DNA of 64,000 bases from assembly GCF_020216065.1 (NCBI RefSeq), contig NZ_JAIWNA010000005.1, positions 182,464 through 246,463 of the forward strand, read 5' to 3'. The number at the start of each line of letters is the position of its first letter. Position 1 is the first letter of the stretch. The translations under genes and the position numbers were made by a program. This DNA comes from Nocardia rosealba (GTDB lineage: Bacteria > Actinomycetota > Actinomycetes > Mycobacteriales > Mycobacteriaceae). Below, piece by piece: positions 34,041 to 42,301 of the stretch. Under the pieces are notes generated by a model, which did no database searches, had not been told where the DNA came from, and saw nothing but the letters and a program-made list of their open reading frames with translations.

Positions 34041-34066
34041 GGTGCCCGTGCCAACCCACGGGCACC
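34041..34066 (+). terminator. Hairpin after the HIT gene
   Basis: GGTGCCCGTG (34041-34050) and CACGGGCACC (34057-34066) form a perfect 10-bp stem with a six-base loop, nine bases after the HIT stop. No T tract follows. Confidence 0.5.
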
Positions 34067-34276
34067 GCCACGGCGACAACTCGGTCGCCGCCGATATGGA
34101 CACCGTGGATACGTTGGCGAGCGGCTTTACGTCGCCCGGCCCAGCCGCAACGCTCGCGGGCCGCGGGAGGCTGACAGCGTCGGCCCGTCAACTCGAGGGG
34201 TTGGTCGGCAATGGAACCGGAATGGGTCGGCGCGCGTCTAAAGAGAGCGAGTGGTTCTGTGCGAAGAGGAGAGACG

Positions 34277-34798
34277 ATGCGACTGGTGGGGATCGCCGTG
34301 GGGGTGGGCGTTGCGCTCGTGCTCTCCGGGTGTGGGCAGAGTGTGGACGGGCAGCCGGAGGTGAGTGGGGCTCCGTTGACGAAGGAGCAGTTGTTCGATC
34401 CGTGTGGGGTGCCGGAGAGTGCGTTGGTCGCGGCGGGACTCGACCCGGCGTCGAAGGACACCAACCTTTTCTCGGTCCCGCGGGCGGAGTGGAAGGGCTG
34501 CGCGTGGCGGGGCGGCGATCACTTCATCTCGTTCATGTCCACCGTCTACACCATCGAAGAGATTCGCGCTAACGATCGCTACCACGACTTCAAAGATGTC
34601 ACGATAGGTGACCGAAAAGCCCTGCGATTCACAATCGGCGACGAAGCAGTTCCGGTCGAGTGCGAAATTGCCGTGGAAACACAGCAAGGTCGCGCGCTCA
34701 TCAACGCCACAAAGTTTGTCGACAGTAAGTCGACTATCGACCCATGTGTCCTTGCCGAGGATGCTGCCCCACACTTCATCGATTACATCCCGCAGTAG
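34277..34798 (+). CDS. DUF3558 lipoprotein
   Basis: A 173-residue lipoprotein. The signal sequence ends in the lipobox LSGC (VALVLSGCG), so it is predicted to be acylated and exported. The mature domain carries PLTKEQLFDPCGVPES and KGCAWRGG, typical of DUF3558. The four cysteines of the mature part probably pair. The ATG at 34277 follows AGAGGAG. It opens the second ESX-type module and is separated by 29 bases from the next gene. Function is unknown for DUF3558. Confidence 0.82.
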   Translation: MRLVGIAVGVGVALVLSGCGQSVDGQPEVSGAPLTKEQLFDPCGVPESALVAAGLDPASKDTNLFSVPRAEWKGCAWRGGDHFISFMSTVYTIEEIRANDRYHDFKDVTIGDRKALRFTIGDEAVPVECEIAVETQQGRALINATKFVDSKSTIDPCVLAEDAAPHFIDYIPQ

Positions 34799-34827
34799 AC
34801 GCCCTCTGCCGAAAGGAGCCGACTGCC

Positions 34828-35214
34828 ATGACTAACGCTGCCGCACAAGAATTTCAGCGACTGGCTGGTGAAGCCGCCGGCGGGCGCTTGATAATCGAAT
34901 CCGACGCTGCTGAGCGTTGCGCGAAGTGGTGCGAGGACTACATCACCGACCTGCGGACACTCTCCCTGCGTACCCGAAGGATGGTCGACGCCGACTCGTT
35001 CGGCGACCTCAATTCCGCAGGTACCCTCGCGAAGAAGTTTGCCGACCTCGCGGAGGGCGGGCCGGGAAGCGGATCATACTTGGATGCGGTAACCCAACAC
35101 ATCGAGATCCTTACTCAAATGGCCGACATGTACCGCAAAGCCGGTGCCGCATTCAAGAACTGCGACGAAGCCTCTCAACTGGCGATCAAGCAGCAGACCA
35201 ACAAGCTCGACTGA
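34828..35214 (+). CDS. Small helical protein of the ESX-type module
   Basis: A 128-residue helical protein, start supported by AAAGGAG upstream. It has RLIIESDAAERCAKWCEDYI in the first half and an aromatic and charged C-terminal helix (TQMADMYRKAGAAFKNCDEA). The size and helical layout resemble ESX substrates, but a WXG motif and a YxxxD/E signal are absent. The family is not recognised. It lies 14 bases upstream of the PPE-like gene in the same unit. Confidence 0.6.
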   Translation: MTNAAAQEFQRLAGEAAGGRLIIESDAAERCAKWCEDYITDLRTLSLRTRRMVDADSFGDLNSAGTLAKKFADLAEGGPGSGSYLDAVTQHIEILTQMADMYRKAGAAFKNCDEASQLAIKQQTNKLD

Positions 35215-35228
35215 CTACTGGGGGAACC

Positions 35229-36572
35229 ATGCCGTTCGTAGCTTTTATGACCGGACTGTCGAATCTGCGCGCGGCCACGGATCGCGTCGGCTCACTGTTC
35301 GATTCCGATATCGCGCCGGCGCAGTCCGAACTGGACGCGCAGGCCGACGGGAACAAGGAGCGGAACCGCATCTACGGCGAGAACCAGGCGCTGGCCTCGG
35401 GTTTCTCCGGTGAGTACACCCAGCAGGTCGTGCCGCCGGTGATGGAGACTTTCACCGACATGTCGCATTCCCGCATCATGCAGTTCGTCGAGTCGATCGA
35501 CATCGGCCAGATGAGCACAAGCATTCAAGGCTGGACCCAGCTGGCCAACGATACGACGGCCAAAGCGACCGCCTTCCACGACAACATCAGCAAGGAGATG
35601 GAGCGTGGATGGGCGGGTAGCGCTGCCACTCAGGCACTGGCCAGCACCAAGGCGTATCTCGCGGATATCCACAAGGTCGATCAGGCCGCCAAGCTGATCG
35701 CCAACAAGATTGACGAGGCGCGGTCGGGCTTTCAGCAGGTGAAGTACTCGGTCCCGCACGAGTCCGACGACCAGGGCGACAGCAAATTGGGAATCCTGGT
35801 GTCCGTTCTCTCGCCCGCCACCGGGAAGGTCATCGATAGCGCAAGCGCCGGCCGGGCGGAAGCCGCGCAGGCCGCCGCCCGTGAGGTCATGCGAACCGTC
35901 TACCAGCCGGTTGCCCAGCAGTCCGACACCCAGGTCCCCAAGGTGCCGGGACCGTCCAAACCGCAGCAGGACAACCCGGGGAACGGCGATCCCGGCGACG
36001 GCCCCGGCAGCGGAATCACCAACGGCGACAACAGCAACACCGGTGGAACCCCGGGTACGAGCCCGGCAAACACGACCACCGAGCCGGAAGACCCGACAAC
36101 GACCGAACCGGGCGACGACGAGGACAGCGGCGACGATTCCTCATCGTCGACGGAGGAACCCGCCGCCACGACACCCGAGGACACCACACCGGCCTCCACC
36201 CCGGCGACGAACCCAGCCGCAACCACGCCAGCAGGCACCACCCCGAACGGCCTGGGCTCAGGCGGCGGCGCAGGTGCGGGTGCAGGTGCGGGCGGCGGAA
36301 GCCCGAGCGTTCCCGGCGCGGGCAGCTCGCTCCCCGGCGCAGGCGGTGCCGCCCCCGGCGCCGGAGCAGGCCAGAAGCTCGCCGCGTCCGCAGGCGGGTC
36401 GGCGGGCCGGGCGGGGATGCCCGGCATGGGCGGCATGGGCGCACCGGGCGCGCGCGGTGGCAAGGACGACGAGAACGAACACGGAGCTCCCGACTATCTG
36501 CGCGGCGTGCACGAGGAACTGCTCGGTCCGGACCGGGCGCATGTCCCGCCGGTCATCGGTGGCGACGCATGA
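35229..36572 (+). CDS. PPE-like ESX substrate with low-complexity C-terminus
   Basis: A 447-residue protein. Its first ~230 residues are helical and include GWAGSAATQAL (WxG at 128-130), resembling PPE or WXG-type substrates that use EspG. The region after about 230 is disordered: an Asn/Gly/Asp, then Thr/Pro/Glu-rich part, then Gly/Ala/Pro-rich repeats up to about 430. The short end contains GAPDYLRGVHEELLGPD. The gene overlaps espG (ATGA) directly downstream, and PPE-type proteins need EspG as chaperone, which supports this reading. No PPE sequence is present at the N-terminus, so PPE-like is a description of layout. Confidence 0.7.
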   Translation: MPFVAFMTGLSNLRAATDRVGSLFDSDIAPAQSELDAQADGNKERNRIYGENQALASGFSGEYTQQVVPPVMETFTDMSHSRIMQFVESIDIGQMSTSIQGWTQLANDTTAKATAFHDNISKEMERGWAGSAATQALASTKAYLADIHKVDQAAKLIANKIDEARSGFQQVKYSVPHESDDQGDSKLGILVSVLSPATGKVIDSASAGRAEAAQAAAREVMRTVYQPVAQQSDTQVPKVPGPSKPQQDNPGNGDPGDGPGSGITNGDNSNTGGTPGTSPANTTTEPEDPTTTEPGDDEDSGDDSSSSTEEPAATTPEDTTPASTPATNPAATTPAGTTPNGLGSGGGAGAGAGAGGGSPSVPGAGSSLPGAGGAAPGAGAGQKLAASAGGSAGRAGMPGMGGMGAPGARGGKDDENEHGAPDYLRGVHEELLGPDRAHVPPVIGGDA

Positions 36573-37324
36573 CCGACAACTGGGAGCTCACCCAGTTCGA
36601 ATTCTGGGTCGCCTGGGAAACTCTCGGCCGCGACCGCATGCCGTGGCCGCTGACCTTCACCGCAGGTGTGGAAACGCAGGCCGAGTTCGACCGTGAATGC
36701 CGGATCGCCGCCGACTCCCTGATCGCCAAGATCGGCGACGACGAGTCGCTGTACCACGCCCTGCACGCCTTGGCGCATCCGGAGATCCGCATCGAATTGT
36801 TCGGTCACCGTTTCGACGGCCGGACCCGCATGGTCCGAGCGTGTGCGACAACCGAGTCAACCATCGGCACCGTCGCGGCTCAACTCCCCGGCCCCGAATA
36901 CGGCCAGGGCGCCAACATCCTCATCTACCTGCGCCCCGCCCACGCCGTGACCCAGCGGCTGATCTCCATCCTGCCGACGGTTCCGCCGGGCACAAGCCAG
37001 GGTTTCGACCTGCACCGCGACGAATTCACCACCACCCCAGACCCTTACGCCACCCGTCGGACTCCGGCCGAACACGCCCTGGCGTTCCTCAAACGCCCGT
37101 TCCGCACCTACGCCGAATTCCGCGTCGACAAGGGTCCCGCCCTGGACGGCTGGCAAGAAGGTGGCACAACACTCCAGGTCATCGACTACACCGACGACGG
37201 CCGCTATCTCCTTCGAGACGCGACCCGAGTCTCAGCCCACCCCCTGACCTCCGACCGCTTGAACAAAGAGCTCCAAAACCTCATCGCCCGAGCGGCCGCC
37301 GACCAAAACCAGTCGGCTTGGTAG
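36569..37324 (+). CDS. espG: EspG-family ESX secretion chaperone
   Basis: A 251-residue cytosolic protein with the EspG layout: TDNWELTQFEFWVAWETLGRDRMPWPL at the N-terminus (read as two blocks, ELTQFEFWVAWE and LGRDRMPWPL), a beta-rich middle with RIELFGHRFDGRTRMVRA, and a C-terminal GRYLLRDATRVSAHPLT. EspG proteins bind the tip of PE/PPE dimers and deliver them to the ESX ATPase. The 4-base overlap with the PPE-like gene supports that role here. No EccC, EccB, EccD or MycP gene lies in the window, so the secretion machine must be elsewhere. Confidence 0.82.
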   Translation: MTDNWELTQFEFWVAWETLGRDRMPWPLTFTAGVETQAEFDRECRIAADSLIAKIGDDESLYHALHALAHPEIRIELFGHRFDGRTRMVRACATTESTIGTVAAQLPGPEYGQGANILIYLRPAHAVTQRLISILPTVPPGTSQGFDLHRDEFTTTPDPYATRRTPAEHALAFLKRPFRTYAEFRVDKGPALDGWQEGGTTLQVIDYTDDGRYLLRDATRVSAHPLTSDRLNKELQNLIARAAADQNQSAW

Positions 37325-37334
37325 GCAGACTCTT

Positions 37335-38084
37335 TCACTGCGCGGTGTAGCCACCGTCTACGAGGTGATAGCTGCCGGTGATGAAACTGGCGGCGTCGCT
37401 GGCGAGGAACAGGACCAGGTTGGCGACCTCTTCCGGCGTACCGAGGCGGCCGATCGGGTGCTTGTCTTCCAGGAACTTGGTGGTTTCGGGATCGTCGGCC
37501 AGGAGCGGGGTGCGGATGTAGCCGGGTCCGACGGCGTTCACGCGGACATTCTGCCTGGCGTATTCGAGGGCACCGTTCTTCGTCAGACCGAGCAGCGCGT
37601 GCTTGGCGGTGACATATCCGGCGTATTCGGGATTTCCGACACTGGCGAGGATCGACGCCATATTCACGATCGCCCCGCCACCGTTGGCCGCGAGCACCGG
37701 CAATTGCTCGCGCATTCCGTAGAACACGGAATCGAGATTCACCGCCATCACCTTGCGCCACCCCTCGATCGAATAATCACCGATCGCGTTGCGCTCCCCC
37801 GTGATCCCCGCATTGTTCACAGCGATCCCCAACGGCAACATCTCCTGCGCGGCCGCCACACTCCTTGCCACGTCCCCCGGATCAGCCGCATCCCCGGCCA
37901 GCGCCACCGCAGTCCCCCCGTTCACCACGATCTCGTCGGCAACCTCCCGCGCCGCCCCCTCGTTCAGATCGAACACCACCACCGACGCCCCGTTCCCCGC
38001 CAGCCCGAGCGCCACCGCCCGTCCGATCCCCGACCCCGCCCCACTCACCACAGCCGACCGATGCCCCACCTCGTAAACAGCCAC
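37335..38084 (-). CDS. Short-chain dehydrogenase/reductase (SDR)
   Basis: A 249-residue classical SDR. The cofactor motif is GAGSGIG, the NNAG motif (VNNAGI) is present, and the catalytic pair is YVTAK with upstream serine in MASILAS. VRVNAVGPGYIRTPL is the typical post-catalytic block. The preferred cofactor is probably NAD(H), since an acidic residue follows strand 2 (VVVFDLNE), but the substrate is unknown. It lies between two ESX-type modules and converges on espG with ten bases between stops. Confidence 0.9.
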   Translation of the reverse strand: MAVYEVGHRSAVVSGAGSGIGRAVALGLAGNGASVVVFDLNEGAAREVADEIVVNGGTAVALAGDAADPGDVARSVAAAQEMLPLGIAVNNAGITGERNAIGDYSIEGWRKVMAVNLDSVFYGMREQLPVLAANGGGAIVNMASILASVGNPEYAGYVTAKHALLGLTKNGALEYARQNVRVNAVGPGYIRTPLLADDPETTKFLEDKHPIGRLGTPEEVANLVLFLASDAASFITGSYHLVDGGYTAQ

Positions 38085-38235
38085 GCCGATCCTCCATCCC
38101 GTTGCTACCGCACCGATGAATCAGGACGAACTAACCGTTTCAGAGTAATCAGAAGGTCGGCCCGACGGCAGTGTAGAAGTAATGCGTTCCCTCCCGAAGT
38201 GAGAGGATCCAGCGCGAGCTCCCCGAATCCGCCTG

Positions 38236-39000
38236 TTACTCAGGCCATCCTGGTTCGGGTGGCAATTCTGGAAGCGCCGCAGGTTGCCTGAAGGGTTGCG
38301 GGTTGCGCAGCTCCGGAGGCACTGGATTCTCAACTGTGGCGCAAGGGTCGCTGCTCGCGCGCGTGGACCACTTCTCGGTGATGGTGGTGTCGCGCAGCAC
38401 CCATCCTTCGAAAACGTCGTCGGTGGGGTATCGCGCAGGCCCGGACAGCGTCGGCACCGCCACTGGCCTGTCGGTAGCCCGCCTGAAGTCGAGCGTTGTC
38501 CAGTGTGGATTGAGGGCGTTCGCACCGAACGGCTGAAATTCGCGGGGCCCCCGCTGAGTCACCACCGCGTCGGCCCAGGTACAGACCCCCGCACGCCAAC
38601 CACCGTCGGGTTGCTGATCGAGGTCGACGAAATGCGCGTACATTGTCCCGAAAGCTGGTCGATCAGCGGCGATGACTTCATGTCCGAACTTTCCGAAATA
38701 CAAAGTCCTGCTGGTCTCGGCATTATCGAAAAATACCCGAAATCCCGGATACGTTGTGTCGGCAACACCTTCGTGCAGGAAGGTTGTATTGGTCGCCCAT
38801 GCGACAAACGACGATTCAACGAATCCCCGGACAACTGCAGCGGGTGCGGACCGCACCTCGATACCCGGATCTGCCGACCAGCGAAAACTGACATGAAGAT
38901 ACTCGGGCAATCGGTAAGGCTCCGCATCCTTCGGTGAACAGCCGGCGCACGTACCGACGAGAACTACCGCGGCGGCGCCCCACACTCGCGCCCACCCCAT
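38236..39000 (-). CDS. Putative lipoprotein of the third ESX-type module
   Basis: A 254-residue protein. The signal region (ARVWGAAAVVLVG) ends in TCAGC, a lipobox, so export and acylation are predicted. The mature domain has no recognised family; visible blocks are HVSFRWSADPGIEVRSAP, a GKFGHEVIAADRPAF region and a proline-rich end. The ATG at 39000 overlaps the upstream stop by one base (TAATG). It may present or anchor the secreted upstream product, but this is inference. The gene is AT-richer than the average of the window. Confidence 0.7.
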   Translation of the reverse strand: MGWARVWGAAAVVLVGTCAGCSPKDAEPYRLPEYLHVSFRWSADPGIEVRSAPAAVVRGFVESSFVAWATNTTFLHEGVADTTYPGFRVFFDNAETSRTLYFGKFGHEVIAADRPAFGTMYAHFVDLDQQPDGGWRAGVCTWADAVVTQRGPREFQPFGANALNPHWTTLDFRRATDRPVAVPTLSGPARYPTDDVFEGWVLRDTTITEKWSTRASSDPCATVENPVPPELRNPQPFRQPAALPELPPEPGWPE

Positions 39001-41264
39001 TACCGCGTCCCGCTCTCGCGGGGATCCTTCCCGTTGTCCCACTGAGCTTCGTACTGTACGAGACCGGGGAGAAAACGCATCATCGCACCATTGAACTCGA
39101 CCAAATTCGTCTCGGGGGAATCTCCGTTCATCCGGCCGATATCCTCGTACGACTTCAGTTTCCCTGTTGCCGGATCGAAGAATTGTCCGACGTCGGGGTC
39201 GTTACGATAGTCCGGTTGTCCGGATGCGAGCGACATCCCCTGCAACACGTTGTAGTAGCGCTCGGACGAGTTCCCCTCCGCGCTGATGTCGGCTTGTGGT
39301 CCGATCTCGGGCACCGATCCGAGGAGCCACGAACGCACGTGGGGAGAAGTCATCTTCCATGCCAATTCGGTACTGTCGTCGCCGATAATCGGCAATCGCT
39401 TGCCCGCAAAGGCGGTGCCCTCACGCACAGAATCGAACAACGCCTGCTTTTCCTTGAGCGCCTCGGCCTGGTCCTTGATACGGGTGTCCAACTCGAGTTG
39501 CATCCCGACCTGGGCTCCCTGATCGATCTTGCCTGCCCACATGCCAAGCGCCGAGTCCTGGCCACCGCTCAGCCCGAACTGCTGATTCAGCTGCGAAATC
39601 GCAGCATAGGCCGAGGTGTTGAAATTCACGGCCGTTTGGGGATTGGAATCCATCACCGCGAAGATATTGTTCACCTGATCCTGACCGAGTGCACTGAATC
39701 CACCGGTCTGCAGTAGTTCGGGTCGGACGCCGACCATATTCGGGATGTAGTTCGACATCAGATCGCCGAGCGCCCCGGTAATCTTGGGATTCGCCGAGCC
39801 GATCGACTCCACACTGCCGTCTATATGCAGCAGCTGATCCTTGTGGGAGCCGATGTATTCGGCAATTTCCCCGGCCGAGGCCCCCGCTTGCGAATTCAGA
39901 TGCTGGTCATCCGACATCGCATGCGCATCGATGCCCTGCAACACGGCGGTGAGTCCCTGTTCTTGGCCCGCCCAGTTGTTGTCGAGCAATGCGCCGATGT
40001 GCTGTTGTGCATCGTAAGTCTGCCCCGGAGACACAGTTGCGGACATATTGTCGCCGGTCAGGAAGTCGTGAACCGCCTGATGGTCGCCCGATGCCGCCTC
40101 CAGCATCCGACTGGCGAGCTTGTCCGGATTGTCAGCGGTGATTCCGGTTTCGCCGACGGTGTTTGCCCCGCCCACGATTTCCGCCGCCTGTTTCAGAACA
40201 CCCCGGTCCAGATCGCTGCCTTGTGCGAGACCGTCGTCGCCGCGGTTCATCAACTCGGCGAGCGTGGTGAAATCATCGGCTCGGGGCACGGTGTCGCCGA
40301 GGTCGACGGGATTGCCGTGGCCGGAATCGCCCGGTTTGCCCTTCTGCAGCGGGCTCTCGGTGAGCAGTGTGCGGATCGGGGCCGGCAGCTGGGTCATGCC
40401 GCCGCGATCGGCAACATGAGCGGTATCACCCACCATGCCCATTGTGGTGACCTGTGGGTTCGACATGAGCTGCAGTGCGTTGGCGACACCGGCGCTGACG
40501 GTGTTCTGCTGGTCCTCGGGCAACCCCGCACCGATCGCCGCGATCTGTTCGACGCTCTTGCCCTCCATCGAGCGCATCAGTTGCTGCAGGTAATCGTACT
40601 GTTCTTGGGGTAGATCCACCGGTCGCCCAGCGAGCAGGTCGGCACGCTGCTGCTCAGTGAGGGTGGTGGCGAGGGTCAACCGCTCGAGTTCCTCCGGCGT
40701 AGCTTTCCCACTCATGAAGTCCGCGAGGTCGCGTTCGGCGGCGGTCGGGTTGAGGCCCGCCGACTCGGGCGCCAGCGTGGCAATCGCGGTGAGAGCGGTA
40801 CGGATGGCCTGTGCGCATGCCTCATCCGCCCAGCCGAGCTCGGCGGCGAGACGCTGCAACGACACCGTCTGATTGGCCGCTTCGTTGGCACGGACCGCAT
40901 CGGGTGCGGCATTGGTCAGCGTTTCTGAGACATCCCACTGCTCGTGCACAGTGAAACTGTCCGCCTCGAGGTCTCGGACGGTTGTCTTCAGGGTCTGCAC
41001 GATCGGCGCCATCGCCGCTTGCCCGGTGCGGCATGCGGCGGCCAGGTCGTCGAATGCGCTTGCCAGAACGCGCATCTGGGTCTGCTCGCGATCGGCGCGG
41101 GTCGCGGCGGCGGTGTACGCCTCGCCCGACCAGTCGAGCCCCGCGATCGTCGTGTACATCTTCGACGCGGCGGTGACGAGCCCTTGGCTGATCGAATCAG
41201 CTTGTCGCGCCGGGTAATCGAGGTCGATATTCCAGTACATGACTTGTGAACGGGTAGGCGCCAT
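39000..41264 (-). CDS. Large ESX-substrate-like protein with N-terminal WSG hairpin
   Basis: A 754-residue protein resembling mycobacterial proteins annotated as TPR-repeat-region proteins. The N-terminal ~110 residues form a helical hairpin with WSG at 45-47, as in WXG100 proteins. A long helical body follows with ADFMSGK/TPEELERLT-type blocks and several Asp/Asn-rich turns (GDNMSATVSPGQTYDAQQHI). The C-terminal end contains DPDVGQFFDPATGKLKSYED. There is no signal peptide or transmembrane segment. The ATG at 41264 lies one base after the EspC-like stop. Function is unknown; the C-terminal domain could be an effector. Confidence 0.65.
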   Translation of the reverse strand: MAPTRSQVMYWNIDLDYPARQADSISQGLVTAASKMYTTIAGLDWSGEAYTAAATRADREQTQMRVLASAFDDLAAACRTGQAAMAPIVQTLKTTVRDLEADSFTVHEQWDVSETLTNAAPDAVRANEAANQTVSLQRLAAELGWADEACAQAIRTALTAIATLAPESAGLNPTAAERDLADFMSGKATPEELERLTLATTLTEQQRADLLAGRPVDLPQEQYDYLQQLMRSMEGKSVEQIAAIGAGLPEDQQNTVSAGVANALQLMSNPQVTTMGMVGDTAHVADRGGMTQLPAPIRTLLTESPLQKGKPGDSGHGNPVDLGDTVPRADDFTTLAELMNRGDDGLAQGSDLDRGVLKQAAEIVGGANTVGETGITADNPDKLASRMLEAASGDHQAVHDFLTGDNMSATVSPGQTYDAQQHIGALLDNNWAGQEQGLTAVLQGIDAHAMSDDQHLNSQAGASAGEIAEYIGSHKDQLLHIDGSVESIGSANPKITGALGDLMSNYIPNMVGVRPELLQTGGFSALGQDQVNNIFAVMDSNPQTAVNFNTSAYAAISQLNQQFGLSGGQDSALGMWAGKIDQGAQVGMQLELDTRIKDQAEALKEKQALFDSVREGTAFAGKRLPIIGDDSTELAWKMTSPHVRSWLLGSVPEIGPQADISAEGNSSERYYNVLQGMSLASGQPDYRNDPDVGQFFDPATGKLKSYEDIGRMNGDSPETNLVEFNGAMMRFLPGLVQYEAQWDNGKDPRESGTR

Positions 41265-41265
41265 G

Positions 41266-41580
41266 TCAGCGCACTCCCGCGTTGAGGTCGCCTAGCGCAC
41301 TCAGCCGGGTCGCGGTGTCGATATCAGTTTCCCGATAGGCGTCGGCGCTGTGCCGCAGCACGCTGGCGAGCTCGCTGTACCGTCCGGACACCACACGCAG
41401 GGCCTTGGTGCGGGCTGATTCGAGTTTGTCGAGTTCGGGACCGGTGAGCGAGCCCTGCATGAACGACCCGAGCGTTCCGAGCACCCCACCACCCGCATCG
41501 AAGGCTGGTAAACGCCCGATATCACCGACGACTTCGTCGATGGTCCCCGCCGCCGTCCTGAGTTCTTCTGGTGAGACCTG
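41266..41580 (-). CDS. EspC-like protein with YxxxD secretion signal
   Basis: A 104-residue protein of the ESX-1 EspC-like (type VII target) family. It begins VQVSPEELRTAAGTIDEVVG, forms a helical hairpin, and carries YRETD (82-86), which fits the YxxxD/E C-terminal secretion signal. The length matches EspC. GTG 41580 is preceded by a GGGGGG site with five bases between and starts the conserved V-x-P-E-x-L; a GTG seven codons upstream is less likely. It heads a three-gene unit with the 754-residue protein and the lipoprotein. Confidence 0.75.
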   Translation of the reverse strand, partial: QVSPEELRTAAGTIDEVVGDIGRLPAFDAGGGVLGTLGSFMQGSLTGPELDKLESARTKALRVVSGRYSELASVLRHSADAYRETDIDTATRLSALGDLNAGVR

Positions 41581-41720
41581 CACGCAACCCCCCGTTGCCA
41601 CTGAATTCGGTCGAGCCTGGTGTTGGATGCTAGGCGCGAATCACCGCTCGGTAGAGGGGCCGATGGGGGTGTTCACCAGAGATTCTTCTCCTGGCCACGG
41701 CCGGTGAAAGGTGGCGGAGA

Positions 41721-41756
41721 AATAGAAGAACCCGACCTGATCCACAAGTCGGGTTT
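41721..41756 (-). terminator. Terminator of the tRNA-Thr gene
   Basis: AACCCGAC (41729-41736) and GTCGGGTT (41748-41755) form an 8-bp stem. Read on the minus strand it follows the tRNA and is followed by CTTCTATTTC, a short pyrimidine and T-rich run, which fits a Rho-independent terminator. Confidence 0.75.
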
Positions 41757-41761
41757 CTCGG

Positions 41762-41833
41762 AGCCCCCTGTCAGGATTGAACTGACGACCTTCGCTTTAC
41801 AAGAGCGGTGCTCTACCACTGAGCTAAGGAGGC
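41762..41833 (-). tRNA. tRNA-Thr (anticodon UGU)
   Basis: A cloverleaf can be drawn on the minus strand: acceptor GCCTCCT pairs with AGGGGGC (one G-T pair), D arm GCTC-AGTGGTA-GAGC, anticodon loop CTTGTAA with TGT, T arm GTCAG-TTCAATC-CTGAC. The anticodon stem has one mismatch (C-A) at its outer end. CCA is not encoded. This reads ACA codons for threonine. A terminator lies just downstream at 41729-41755. Confidence 0.92.
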
Positions 41834-41959
41834 GGGTACTGATGTGCCCCGGAGGGCAGCGACCATCATAGCCGGACACGTCCGCCGCGTGACACCGAGT
41901 TCGGTGTCACGCGGGGACGCCCAGCGAGCGGTCCCGGCGCAGTATTCGGAAGGTACCGG

Positions 41960-42196
41960 TCAGGACTGGGCGCGGGCGGCGTCGTCGGCGGCCATGGCGT
42001 CACGCAGGCTCTTGGGACGCATATCGGTCCAGTTCTTCTCGACGTACTCGACGCACGCGGCCCGGCTTTCTTCGCCGAACACGACGCGCCAACCCGCCGG
42101 GACCTCCGCGAACGCGGGCCACAGGGAGTGCTGCTCTTCATCGTTGACCAGAACGAAGAAGCGGCCGTCCTCGTCGTCGAAGGGGTTGGTGCTCAT
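41960..42196 (-). CDS. MbtH-like protein (orphan)
   Basis: A 78-residue MbtH protein, the small partner that activates NRPS adenylation domains. The family signature is complete: NPFDDEDGRFFVLVNDEEQH, SLWPAFAEVPAGW and the final block with CVEYVEKNWTDMRP. The start (ATG 42196) follows GAGGTGAA. No NRPS or siderophore gene lies in the window, so this is an orphan copy that would act in trans on an NRPS elsewhere. It stands alone between the tRNA and the alpha/beta hydrolase. Confidence 0.93.
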   Translation of the reverse strand: MSTNPFDDEDGRFFVLVNDEEQHSLWPAFAEVPAGWRVVFGEESRAACVEYVEKNWTDMRPKSLRDAMAADDAARAQS

Positions 42197-42301
42197 TTCA
42201 CCTCACTGGATACTGGCGCTGTGTACGGGATCGCTGAGGCCGGCAAGCCCCGAGCGTTGTGTCGACCCTAGCAAGCCATACGTTACGCGTAGGCGGTTAC
42301 C

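Noticed and set aside
34917..35228. Upstream extension of the PPE-like frame to 34917
   Set aside because: It overlaps the 34828-35214 gene in another frame and lacks a ribosome site; ATG 35229 is a better start.
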